From assembly GCA_900772095.1 (NCBI GenBank), contig CAAGQJ010000018.1, positions 1-39,939 of the forward strand: a stretch of 39,939 bases of DNA. The letters run 5' to 3'. A program made the translations under genes and the position numbers. Of the stretch, positions 1 to 6,174 are shown one piece after another (position 1 is the first letter of the stretch; every line of letters starts with the position of its first letter). The notes beneath the pieces are model-generated. The model was not told where the DNA came from. It saw nothing but the letters and a program-made list of their open reading frames with translations, and made no database searches. This DNA is from Bacilli bacterium. Its GTDB lineage: Bacteria; Bacillota_I; Bacilli_A; RF39; UBA660.

Positions 1-30
1 ATTATGTATATAATGAGTAGAAAATAATAA

Positions 31-46
31 TGTTTCACGTGAAACA
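31..46. promoter_or_regulatory. parS site 1 (ParB/Spo0J binding)
   Basis: TGTTTCACGTGAAACA is a perfect 16-bp palindrome. It matches the known bacterial parS consensus TGTTNCACGTGAAACA without mismatch. ParB loads here and recruits SMC for origin segregation in known systems. It sits in repeat unit 1. Confidence 0.93.
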
Positions 47-93
47 TAGCATATATGTAATAAATTATGTATATAATGAGTAGGAAACAATAA

Positions 94-109
94 TGTTCCA
101 CGTGGAACA
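94..109. promoter_or_regulatory. parS-like site 2 (symmetric variant)
   Basis: TGTTCCACGTGGAACA lies exactly 63 bp from site 1. It keeps perfect symmetry but changes the arm base on both sides relative to sites 1 and 3 (T to C on the left, A to G on the right). The left change falls at the consensus N position, and the right change departs from the GAAACA arm. A paired change that preserves the dyad suggests selection for binding, possibly with altered affinity. Confidence 0.8.
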
Positions 110-156
110 TAGTATATATGTAATAAATTATGTATATAATGAGTAGAAAATAATAA

Positions 157-172
157 TGTTTCACGTGAAACA
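157..172. promoter_or_regulatory. parS site 3 (ParB/Spo0J binding)
   Basis: TGTTTCACGTGAAACA is identical to site 1 and again offset by exactly 63 bp (six helical turns at 10.5 bp per turn). All three sites therefore face the same side of the helix. Confidence 0.93.
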
Positions 173-235
173 TAGCATATATGTAGTAAATTATGTATAT
201 AGTAAGTAGAAAATAATATGTTTGTTAATATTTAT

Positions 236-264
236 TTGACAAATGATAAGTAATTAAATATTAT
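236..264 (+). promoter_or_regulatory. Housekeeping promoter of the SRP RNA
   Basis: TTGACA at 236-241 and TATTAT at 259-264 are separated by 17 bp, an almost ideal sigma-A-type promoter. The expected start near 268-271 coincides with the 5' end of the SRP RNA stem. Confidence 0.85.
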
Positions 265-267
265 ATT

Positions 268-350
268 AGTAGTGCAACACATATATTAGAAACAGGTCAG
301 GATTGAAAAATAGCAGCCTTAATAGTCACTATGTGTGTGCACTATTTTTA
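268..350 (+). ncRNA. ffs: Signal recognition particle RNA (small bacterial 4.5S-like)
   Basis: The RNA has the conserved helix-8 core: CAGGTCAGG, a 3-bp stem closed by a GAAA tetraloop, then AGCAGCC (293-317). This is the Ffh-binding domain of SRP RNA. The ends pair: AGTGCA (271-276) with TGCACT (338-343), extended inward by ACACATA with TATGTGT around one bulged G. A short T tract follows. The molecule is about 80 nt and lacks the Alu-like domain of the long Bacillus scRNA. It lies just upstream of tadA and dnaX, as SRP RNA does near dnaX in Bacillus. Confidence 0.9.
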
Positions 351-363
351 TATAGGAGTTTTT

Positions 364-786
364 ATGGTTAATAAGTATATGGATTGTGCTATAAAAGAAG
401 CAATTAAGGCTACAGAAATTAATAATGTTCCTGTTGGTGCTGTTATTGTTAGAGATGGTAAAATAGTTTCTAAAGGATATAATAAAAAGAATAGTGATAA
501 TATTTCTTTGCTACATGCTGAACTTATTGCTATTTATAAAGCATGTAAGAAGTTGAATAAGTGGATTCTTGATGATTGTGATATGTATGTTACTATGAAG
601 CCTTGTAAAATGTGCTATTATGCTTTAGCTGAGACACGTATAAGAAATGTGTATTATATAATGAATTCTAATTATTATTATAATTTGGAAAAAAATGGAA
701 ATAAAATTAATTTTATTGAATGTGATGATAATTATGGTTATTATTCGATTGTTAATAATTTTTTTCAAGAGATAAGAAACAAATAA
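364..786 (+). CDS. tadA: tRNA-specific adenosine deaminase TadA
   Basis: The product is a zinc-dependent deaminase of 140 residues, predicted to convert the wobble adenosine of tRNA-Arg(ACG) to inosine. The catalytic HAE motif is at residues 51-53, and the zinc-binding PCKMC carries Cys81 and Cys84. The usual Glu before PC is Lys here. I chose ATG 364, preceded by GGAG at 354-357, over an in-frame ATG at 331, because the latter lies inside the SRP RNA 3' stem and would add 11 non-conserved residues. The last codons form the left arm of a terminator. The C-terminus is somewhat divergent, so another nucleoside deaminase is possible, but length and context favour TadA. Confidence 0.9.
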   Translation: MVNKYMDCAIKEAIKATEINNVPVGAVIVRDGKIVSKGYNKKNSDNISLLHAELIAIYKACKKLNKWILDDCDMYVTMKPCKMCYYALAETRIRNVYYIMNSNYYYNLEKNGNKINFIECDDNYGYYSIVNNFFQEIRNK

Positions 787-799
787 GTTTCTTTTTTTA
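774..799 (+). terminator. Intrinsic terminator of tadA
   Basis: AAGAAAC (774-780) pairs with GTTTCTT (787-793) around a 6-nt loop that contains the tadA stop codon. A T run follows. Confidence 0.75.
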
Positions 800-820
800 T
801 TTATATAATGATTTTTATGT

Positions 821-843
821 TATAATATAAGTACTTTGGAGGT
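821..843 (+). promoter_or_regulatory. dnaX -10 element and ribosome binding site
   Basis: TATAAT at 821-826 is followed by GGAGG at 839-843, six bases before the dnaX ATG. No convincing -35 is visible. Because tadA ends in a terminator, dnaX probably needs this separate promoter. Confidence 0.5.
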
Positions 844-848
844 GTTTT

Positions 849-2468
849 ATGAGTTATTTGGCTTTGTATCGTAAATATAGACCTGATAATTTTAATGATA
901 TTGTTGGACAAGAATATATTATTAAAACTTTAAAAAATGAAATTGTTAATAATAAAGTTTCTCATGCTTATTTGTTTTACGGTCCTAGAGGTACAGGTAA
1001 AACTACAATGGCAAAAGCTTTTGCCAAACTTGTTAATTGTTATGATTTAAAAGATTTGATGCCTTGTGAAAATTGTAAAAGTTGTATGTTATTTAATGAA
1101 AAAAATAATCCTGATATTATTGAAATTGATGCGGCTTCGAATAATGGTGTTGAAGAAATTAGGACTATAAGGGATAATGTTTCTCTTATGCCTTCTGTTT
1201 CTAATTATAAAGTATATATTATAGATGAAGTTCATATGCTTAGTTCAGGAGCTTTTAATGCTCTTTTAAAAACTCTTGAGGAACCACCAAAACATGTTAT
1301 ATTTATATTAGCTACTACTGAATTTTATAAGGTTCCTGAAACTATAGTATCTAGATGTCAAACTTTTGAATTTGAACGTTTAGCTGAAAATGTTATTGTT
1401 AATAAGTTGAAAAATATTGCTAATAAAGAAAAAATTACTATAGATGACGAAACATTAAATTTAATAGCTAAGTATTCTAACGGTGGCTTAAGGGATTCAA
1501 TTAGTATGCTTGATAAACTTGCTTCTGCATCCGATAATATTAAGGCTTCTGATTATTATGAATTACGTGGTATTGCATCTGATATTCAAGTTGATGAATT
1601 ATTAAAGACTATATATGCTACTTCTGTTAAAGATGTTTTTAATATACTTAATTCAATAAATAGTGAAGGTAAAAGTATGTTTCTTGTTATTGAAAAGCTA
1701 ATTGAGTATTTTAAAAATTGTATTATTAACGAACATGATAATTTAAATGAAAATATGAGTATTGAACTGTATTATAAAGCAATTGATGAATTGTTAAAAA
1801 CTGAGTTAAATGCAAAAAGTTTGGATAATCCTAATATAGTTATTCAAGTAGGAATTTTAAAAATAATAAATATATTTGAGAAGGGGGGGACAGATAAAAT
1901 TATTTCCCGGGAAATAATTTTAGAAAAAAAATGTAGTGAGAATACAAAAAAAATAACAAATGATTTAAATATTGCATCCGAAGAGGAAAGTTATCCAATA
2001 TTGTATGATAAAATAATAGTAAATAATGCTTTAGCTACTGCAGATAAAAATAGATTGGAGTTTGTTCGTAATAAATGGTCTCTTTTTTCTAATTATTTAA
2101 ATTATAATGAATATTCTAGTATTGTTTCATATTTGCTTGATGCTAATTTGCGTGTTGTTGGAGCAGATGATGTGATTATTTCTGTTAATTATGCTTCTAT
2201 TTTATTAAATGTTAATAAATCTTTAGATAAGATTACTGAGTTATTTAGTAAGGTAATGGATAAGCCTTATAATTTAGTGTTTGTAACAGATGATGAATGG
2301 GATAGTATAAAGAAAAAGTATGTTTTGAATAGAAAAAATGGTATTATATATACTGTTAAAGAGCGAATTAAAGATAATGCTGAAAATTTAGTGGTGTCTT
2401 CTGATGCTAGTAGTATAATAAATGAGGCGGTAGATTTGTTTGGAAATGATATGGTTGAAATTAAATAA
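849..2468 (+). CDS. dnaX: DNA polymerase III subunits tau (and possibly gamma), DnaX
   Basis: DnaX is the AAA+ clamp-loader motor that loads the beta clamp in replication. The Walker A motif GPRGTGKT is at residues 45-52, the zinc-site cysteines at 64, 73, 76 and 79, a Walker B-type DEVH near 125, and the SRC sensor motif follows. The clamp-loader core ends near residue 345. The following linker (about 345-375) is encoded by a repeat containing a Noc-type palindrome and then an A8 run at 1924-1931. In frame zero the run reads A AAA AAA, a classical slippery heptamer. A -1 shift, or one extra A in the mRNA, reaches TAG at 1934 and gives a product of about 362 residues like gamma. Full length is 539 residues. 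Confidence 0.95.
   Translation: MSYLALYRKYRPDNFNDIVGQEYIIKTLKNEIVNNKVSHAYLFYGPRGTGKTTMAKAFAKLVNCYDLKDLMPCENCKSCMLFNEKNNPDIIEIDAASNNGVEEIRTIRDNVSLMPSVSNYKVYIIDEVHMLSSGAFNALLKTLEEPPKHVIFILATTEFYKVPETIVSRCQTFEFERLAENVIVNKLKNIANKEKITIDDETLNLIAKYSNGGLRDSISMLDKLASASDNIKASDYYELRGIASDIQVDELLKTIYATSVKDVFNILNSINSEGKSMFLVIEKLIEYFKNCIINEHDNLNENMSIELYYKAIDELLKTELNAKSLDNPNIVIQVGILKIINIFEKGGTDKIISREIILEKKCSENTKKITNDLNIASEEESYPILYDKIIVNNALATADKNRLEFVRNKWSLFSNYLNYNEYSSIVSYLLDANLRVVGADDVIISVNYASILLNVNKSLDKITELFSKVMDKPYNLVFVTDDEWDSIKKKYVLNRKNGIIYTVKERIKDNAENLVVSSDASSIINEAVDLFGNDMVEIK
1895..1922. promoter_or_regulatory. Noc-type palindrome inside dnaX
   Basis: A perfect 28-bp palindrome centred at 1908/1909 contains ATTTCCCGGGAAAT (1902-1915), the published B. 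subtilis Noc-binding core. It is identical over 28 bp to the site at 2481-2508. Noc is the ParB-family nucleoid-occlusion protein. The site lies in coding sequence for the DnaX linker. Confidence 0.85.
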
Positions 2469-2481
2469 CCATATTTTTTTT
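2449..2481 (+). terminator. Intrinsic terminator of dnaX
   Basis: ATATGGTT (2449-2456) pairs with AACCATAT (2467-2474), and a T run follows. The dnaX stop codon (2466-2468) spans the junction of loop and right arm. Confidence 0.75.
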
Positions 2482-2508
2482 AAAATTATTTCCCGGGAAA
2501 TAATTTTA
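2481..2508. promoter_or_regulatory. Noc-type palindrome, first intergenic copy
   Basis: A 28-bp perfect palindrome with the core ATTTCCCGGGAAAT at 2488-2501, identical to the copy inside dnaX. Confidence 0.88.
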
Positions 2509-2585
2509 TTCTAAAAGTGTAATATGAATACAAAAATAGTAATTTATAGTCTTTTTTAAATTGTTAATAACTATTTTTTGTATTG

Positions 2586-2609
2586 AGATTATTTCCCGGG
2601 AAATAATCT
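2586..2609. promoter_or_regulatory. Noc-type palindrome, second intergenic copy
   Basis: A 24-bp perfect palindrome with the same 14-bp core ATTTCCCGGGAAAT at 2591-2604. The outer arms differ from the other two copies (AGATT in place of AAATT) but remain symmetric. Confidence 0.87.
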
Positions 2610-2645
2610 ACATAGTAAAAGTGTATTGAAAATACAAAAAAAGTG

Positions 2646-2676
2646 AACATAATTTATTAGAATAAAAAATTATGTT
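2646..2676. repeat. Inverted repeat in the dnaX-ybaB gap
   Basis: AACATAATTT (2646-2655) and AAATTATGTT (2667-2676) form a perfect 10-bp inverted repeat around 11 nt. No T run follows directly, so it does not look like a terminator. Its function is unknown. Confidence 0.55.
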
Positions 2677-2763
2677 ATTTATCTGAAAAATTATCTATTT
2701 TTTGTTAATAAGTTGTTTTTTAATTTTTGTTTATTTTTGGTGGTTTTAGTTTGAATTTAATGC

Positions 2764-2781
2764 TATAATATTTTTGGAGGG
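2764..2781 (+). promoter_or_regulatory. ybaB operon -10 element and RBS
   Basis: TATAAT at 2764-2769 is followed by GGAGGG at 2776-2781 before the ybaB ATG. The -35 is weak. This is the probable start of the ybaB-to-mfd transcript. Confidence 0.5.
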
Positions 2782-2787
2782 ATTTAT

Positions 2788-3087
2788 ATGAATTTACAAG
2801 CATTAATGAAACAGGCACAATCTATGCAAAAGGATATGCTTAAAATTAAAAATGAAATTGATACAATGGTTTTTGAAGGAGTTTCTTCATTTGTTAAGGT
2901 ATCTGTTAATGGTAAAAAGGAAGTTTTATCAATTGAAATAGGTGATAGTGCTAAGGATTTATTAGATGATTTATCTATGCTTTCTGATATGATTGTTATA
3001 GCTTTAAATGATGCGTTTAAAAAAGTTGATAAGACTACAGAACAAAAAATGGGCAAATATTCTAATATGATGCCGGGTTTGATGTAA
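2788..3087 (+). CDS. ybaB: Nucleoid-associated protein YbaB/EbfC
   Basis: The product is a small (99-residue) DNA-binding protein of the YbaB/EbfC family. The family forms a dimer with a central beta-sheet and long helices, and typically lies between dnaX and recR, exactly as here. The N-terminal Met/Gln-rich amphipathic helix (LMKQAQSMQKDMLKIK), the central FVKVSVNGKKEVLSIEI strands and the final Met-rich MPGLM are typical of the family. The start is ATG 2788 with GGAGGG seven bases upstream. The stop is one base from the recR start, so the two are translationally coupled. The function is inferred from the family as nucleoid organisation or a recombination-linked role. Confidence 0.93.
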   Translation: MNLQALMKQAQSMQKDMLKIKNEIDTMVFEGVSSFVKVSVNGKKEVLSIEIGDSAKDLLDDLSMLSDMIVIALNDAFKKVDKTTEQKMGKYSNMMPGLM

Positions 3088-3088
3088 T

Positions 3089-3688
3089 ATGCTTTATCCA
3101 AGTAGTTTAAACAATTTGATTGATTCTTTTAAAAAACTTCCAGGAATTGGGGAGAAAACTGCTACTAGGTTGGCTTTTTCTGTTATGAATTTTTCAATGG
3201 AAGATGCTGAAAGTTTTAGTAAGAATGTTGTTGATGTTAAAACTAGTATTAAACATTGTAAAATTTGTGGTACATTGTCTGATGATGATTTATGTTTAAT
3301 ATGTAAGGATGAAACACGTAATAAAAATGTTTTAATAGTGGTTCAAGATTCTAAGGATGTTTTTTTGTTTGAGAAGATGAATGTTTTTGATGGATATTAT
3401 CATGTTCTTGGTGGTCTTATTTCACCAATTGATGATATTGGACCTGATGATATAAGAATTAAAGAAATGTTTGACCGAATAAAAAAGGATTCTATTTCTG
3501 AAGTTATTCTTGCTATTAAGACTGGTATTGAAGCTGATACTACTGCTTTATATATAAAAAGATTGTTAGATGGTTCAAATGTTATTATTACTCGTTTAGC
3601 TAGCGGTATTCCTATTGGTGCTGATATGGATTATGTTGATAGTCTTACTCTTGAATCAGCACTTAGAAATAGAAAAGAGGTTTTATAG
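3089..3688 (+). CDS. recR: Recombination mediator RecR
   Basis: RecR acts with RecF and RecO to load RecA on gapped DNA. The 199-residue product has the N-terminal helix-hairpin-helix (LPGIGEKTATRLAF, about residues 17-30), a Cys4 zinc finger with Cys57, Cys60, Cys69 and Cys72, and a Toprim domain beginning at NVLIVVQDSKDV. The usual Toprim Glu in VVE appears as Gln. The C-terminus is conserved (LASGIPIGADMDYVDSLTLESALRNR). The start codon is one base after the ybaB stop. Length is normal for the family. Confidence 0.96.
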   Translation: MLYPSSLNNLIDSFKKLPGIGEKTATRLAFSVMNFSMEDAESFSKNVVDVKTSIKHCKICGTLSDDDLCLICKDETRNKNVLIVVQDSKDVFLFEKMNVFDGYYHVLGGLISPIDDIGPDDIRIKEMFDRIKKDSISEVILAIKTGIEADTTALYIKRLLDGSNVIITRLASGIPIGADMDYVDSLTLESALRNRKEVL

Positions 3689-3723
3689 TTTTTAGTTTTT
3701 TCATATATTTTAATGGTGATTGA

Positions 3724-3906
3724 ATGAAAACTTTTTATAGATTACTTAAATCTTTTTTAGTAGCACCTTTTATGATTTATTTATATGATACGATTGCTAC
3801 TTCTTTTGGTTTAATTGTCCCTATTAATTTATTTTCTATTATAGTAGTAGGTTTTTTGGGAATGCCTGGTTTAGTTACAATTTTGTTGTTATTTATTTGT
3901 TTATAG
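3724..3906 (+). CDS. bofA: BofA-like pro-sigma-K processing inhibitor
   Basis: The product is a 60-residue membrane protein with two hydrophobic segments. Its C-terminal half, PINLFSIIVVGFLGMPGLVTILLL, matches the characteristic end of B. subtilis BofA (PINL...GILGIPG...). BofA inhibits the SpoIVFB protease in the forespore membrane until sigma-K activation. It lies downstream of recR as in Bacillus (recR-yaaL-bofA), though yaaL is missing. The start at ATG 3724 has GGTGAT just upstream. It is shorter than Bacillus BofA, lacking most of the N-terminal region. It is evidence for sporulation capacity or its remnant. Confidence 0.8.
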   Translation: MKTFYRLLKSFLVAPFMIYLYDTIATSFGLIVPINLFSIIVVGFLGMPGLVTILLLFICL

Positions 3907-3921
3907 AAGAGATGGTGATTT

Positions 3922-4827
3922 ATGCTAGAATCTTATAAGTTTAAACAGAATTCTTTTTATAATTTTATTACTAAGGTAAAAAAAAATAATAAGATTTCTC
4001 ATGCATATTTAATTGAAACTAGGGGTTTATCGTATGGTTATGATTTAGCTTTATCTATGGCTAAATACTTTTTGTGTGATAATTTTTGCATAAGTAATGT
4101 AGATTGTTCTTCTTGCAAAATTTGTGATGATATTGATAATGGTAATTATTTAGATTTAGTAATTATAGATAATGAATTTACTGAAATAAAAAAGGATCAG
4201 ATGTTGGAACTTCAGAAGATTTTTTCTACAAAGCCAGTGTTTGGAAAGTATAAGATTTATATAATTAAAAATGCTAGTATGCTTAATAAGAGTTCTGCTA
4301 ATGCAATTTTGAAATTTTTGGAGGAGCCACAAGATGGAATTATTGCAATTCTTCTTACAAATAATGTTAATAGTGTTTTAACTACTATAGTTTCTAGATG
4401 TCAGCTGATATCGCTTGTAGCAGAGTTTAATGTTAGGGATTTGTTTACTATTTATAATGACGATAATCAGGATGATTTTTATGAGGTTTATAGTAATAAG
4501 ATTGTTAGTTTTTATAGTAAATTGGAAGAATTGGGAACTTCTTTAATAGTGTATAAAAGTGATTATGTTGATAGTAATTATTTTAAGTTGTATTTGGAGT
4601 ATGGTTTATATTTTTATTATGATGTTTTGAGATTTTATTATGATGATAGTTTAATTTGTGAATTTATGGATGTTAAAAAAAATATAGTGAAAAATAATTC
4701 TGTTAGTGATATAATATATAAAATTGATATTATTAATCAGTTTATTTTAAATATTAAGTATAATGTAAATAAAGATTTATTTATAGATAATTTTATTATT
4801 AATTTTGGTGGTGGTAATAATGATTGA
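3922..4827 (+). CDS. holB: DNA polymerase III delta-prime subunit HolB
   Basis: HolB is the stator of the clamp-loader pentamer, partner of the DnaX encoded upstream. The 301-residue product has the AAA+ fold without a working Walker A (the region reads ETRGLSYGYD). It carries a four-Cys zinc site in CDNFCISNVDCSSCKIC, the LKFLEEPQDG motif and the SRC arginine-finger motif (VSRCQ). These are standard features of delta-prime. The start is ATG 3922 with GGTGAT upstream. The 3' end overlaps ricT by 8 nt, implying coupling. The C-terminal half is divergent and AT-rich, as usual for this subunit. Confidence 0.92.
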   Translation: MLESYKFKQNSFYNFITKVKKNNKISHAYLIETRGLSYGYDLALSMAKYFLCDNFCISNVDCSSCKICDDIDNGNYLDLVIIDNEFTEIKKDQMLELQKIFSTKPVFGKYKIYIIKNASMLNKSSANAILKFLEEPQDGIIAILLTNNVNSVLTTIVSRCQLISLVAEFNVRDLFTIYNDDNQDDFYEVYSNKIVSFYSKLEELGTSLIVYKSDYVDSNYFKLYLEYGLYFYYDVLRFYYDDSLICEFMDVKKNIVKNNSVSDIIYKIDIINQFILNIKYNVNKDLFIDNFIINFGGGNND

Positions 4828-5602
4828 TGTAATTGGAGTTAGTTTTTCTTTTTCTAATAAGATATATTATTTTAATCCTAATGGGATAAATCTTTCTAAG
4901 AATACTAAGGTTATTGTTGAAACTGAAAGGGGAGAACAATATGGTGTTATTGTGACAGATTTAATTAGTGTTGATCCTGATAGATTAAGTAGTCCAATTA
5001 GGAATGTATTAAGGATTGCAACTTCTAAGGATGATGATATTAATGAAAAAAATATGAAGGATGCTAAACTTGCGATAGATGATGCAATGTCATTGGTTAA
5101 GGAACTTAATCTTGATATGCGTATATTGAATGCTTCTTGGACTTTTGATAGGAAGCAATTGTTATTTAATTTTTTGGCTGATGAAAGGGTTGATTTTAGG
5201 GAACTTGCTAAGAAGCTGGCTTCTATATATAAAACGAGAATTGAACTTAGACAGATTGGTGTTCGAGACAAAGCAAAAGAGGTTGGTGGATATGGTCAAT
5301 GTGGACGTAAGTTATGTTGTTCTTCATTTTTGGATAATATGAATAGTGTTTCTATAAATATGGCAAAAAATCAATGCATTGCTTTAAATCCACAGAAGAT
5401 TAATGGTGTGTGTGGAAGATTAATGTGTTGTTTACAATATGAGAATGATTTATATGATGAATATAAGAAAAATTTACCAAAGGTTGGGGATATTGTTTCT
5501 ACTGATGATGGTGAAGGTAAAGTAATATCAGTTGATTTTTTTGCTAAGTCTTATAAGGTGGAACTTCCAGATGCAAAAGTAATAGATGTATTTGTTAAGT
5601 AG
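4820..5602 (+). CDS. ricT: PSP1-domain protein RicT (YaaT)
   Basis: RicT belongs to the PSP1 family. In B. subtilis it forms the RicA-RicF-RicT (Y) complex, which carries Fe-S clusters and modulates RNase Y, affecting sporulation, competence and biofilm. The product is 260 residues. The C-terminal part has the family cysteines in CGQCGRKLCCSSF and VCGRLMCCLQYE. I chose ATG 4820, which follows a GGTGG stretch at 4807-4811; an upstream in-frame codon at 4805 would add five non-conserved residues. It overlaps the end of holB by 8 nt, as in many Bacillota. Confidence 0.93.
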   Translation: MIDVIGVSFSFSNKIYYFNPNGINLSKNTKVIVETERGEQYGVIVTDLISVDPDRLSSPIRNVLRIATSKDDDINEKNMKDAKLAIDDAMSLVKELNLDMRILNASWTFDRKQLLFNFLADERVDFRELAKKLASIYKTRIELRQIGVRDKAKEVGGYGQCGRKLCCSSFLDNMNSVSINMAKNQCIALNPQKINGVCGRLMCCLQYENDLYDEYKKNLPKVGDIVSTDDGEGKVISVDFFAKSYKVELPDAKVIDVFVK

Positions 5603-5611
5603 GTGATAAAA

Positions 5612-6166
5612 GTGAAATTGATTGTGGGTTTGGGTAATCCTGGTCCAGAGTATGAATATACAAGACATAATATGGGTTTTATGGTGATTGATAGTTTCGC
5701 TAAGAAGCATGGTGTATCTATTAGTAAGAAAAAATTTAATGGTTTATATGAAATTGTTGAAATTGGTTCTACTAAGGTAATTCTTTTAAAACCTTTATCT
5801 TATATGAATTTGTCTGGAATGGTAGTGAAAGAGTTTGTTCATTATTTTAAAGTTGATATAGATGATATTTTAATTATTAGTGATGATTTAGATATGGATT
5901 ATTTAAAAATTAAATTAAAATTTAAGGGTTCTTGTGGTGGACATAATGGTCTTAGAAATATTGAGACTAATTTAGGAACGAATTGTTATAAAAGATTGAA
6001 AATAGGTATATCTAATGATAAAAAAGTTGATACTAAGGATTATGTGCTTGGTAAATTAAGTGTAGATGAAAAAAACAAATTGAAGGATTTATTTGTAATT
6101 ACTAATCAGTTACTTGATGATTATTTTAAATTTGATTTTGAAGTTTTGATGAGTAAGTATAATTAG
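5612..6166 (+). CDS. pth: Peptidyl-tRNA hydrolase Pth
   Basis: Pth releases tRNA from prematurely dissociated peptidyl-tRNA. The product is 184 residues, starting MKLIVGLGNPGPEYEYTRHN, the invariant family N-terminus. Catalytic His19 and the NMGF segment are present, followed by LKPLSYMNLSG, DDLDM and GSCGGHNGLRN. I chose GTG 5612, placed five bases after AGGTGA, over an in-frame GTG at 5603 that would overlap its own Shine-Dalgarno sequence. The gene lies 9 nt after ricT and 8 nt before mfd. The fin (yabK) gene that lies between pth and mfd in B. subtilis is absent. Confidence 0.95.
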   Translation: MKLIVGLGNPGPEYEYTRHNMGFMVIDSFAKKHGVSISKKKFNGLYEIVEIGSTKVILLKPLSYMNLSGMVVKEFVHYFKVDIDDILIISDDLDMDYLKIKLKFKGSCGGHNGLRNIETNLGTNCYKRLKIGISNDKKVDTKDYVLGKLSVDEKNKLKDLFVITNQLLDDYFKFDFEVLMSKYN

Positions 6167-6174
6167 GTGATATT

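Larger units (their letters stand above)
1..230. repeat. 63-bp tandem repeat array carrying parS sites
   Basis: Three full units begin at 1, 64 and 127 with an exact 63-bp period. A decayed fourth begins at 190 and keeps only the left part of the unit. Each unit starts ATTATGTATATA, continues through a GAGTAG segment, and ends in a palindrome followed by an ATATATGTA segment. Copy 2 differs at a few bases, including symmetric changes in the palindrome. In copy 4 the palindrome is replaced by unrelated sequence. No open reading frame of note lies here. Confidence 0.95.
2481..2642. repeat. Repeat units: Noc-type palindrome plus spaced downstream element
   Basis: This is the core of the 319-bp dnaX-ybaB gap. 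After each palindrome an AATACAAAAA element follows at a fixed distance from the dyad centre: 33 bp in dnaX (1941), 33 bp here (2527) and 34 bp in the third copy (2631). A GTGTA- or TGTAGTG-like stretch precedes it. AATACAAAAATAGT (2527-2540) is also mirrored by ACTATTTTTTGTATT (2570-2584), one base longer. The units look duplicated as wholes, including the copy within the dnaX coding region. Confidence 0.75.

Noticed and set aside
1..230. Possible CRISPR array from regular repeats
   Set aside because: The 63-bp units are tandem and near-identical with no unique spacers.
331..363. Upstream in-frame start for tadA at ATG 331
   Set aside because: It falls inside the 3' stem of the SRP RNA, lacks a ribosome site and adds residues not seen in TadA proteins.
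1883..1889. G7 run in dnaX as a programmed slip site
   Set aside because: It is notable in an AT-rich gene, but it does not sit next to the palindrome's downstream end as the A8 run does. I could not build a specific case for it.
4867..5271. Long open frame on the minus strand within ricT
   Set aside because: It is antisense to a well-conserved gene, its composition mirrors the opposite strand, and it has no ribosome site. The same holds for the other minus-strand frames, including those in dus, secA, mfd and clpC.
5130..5342. Second plus-strand frame inside ricT
   Set aside because: It is an out-of-frame shadow of the conserved cysteine-rich region of RicT.
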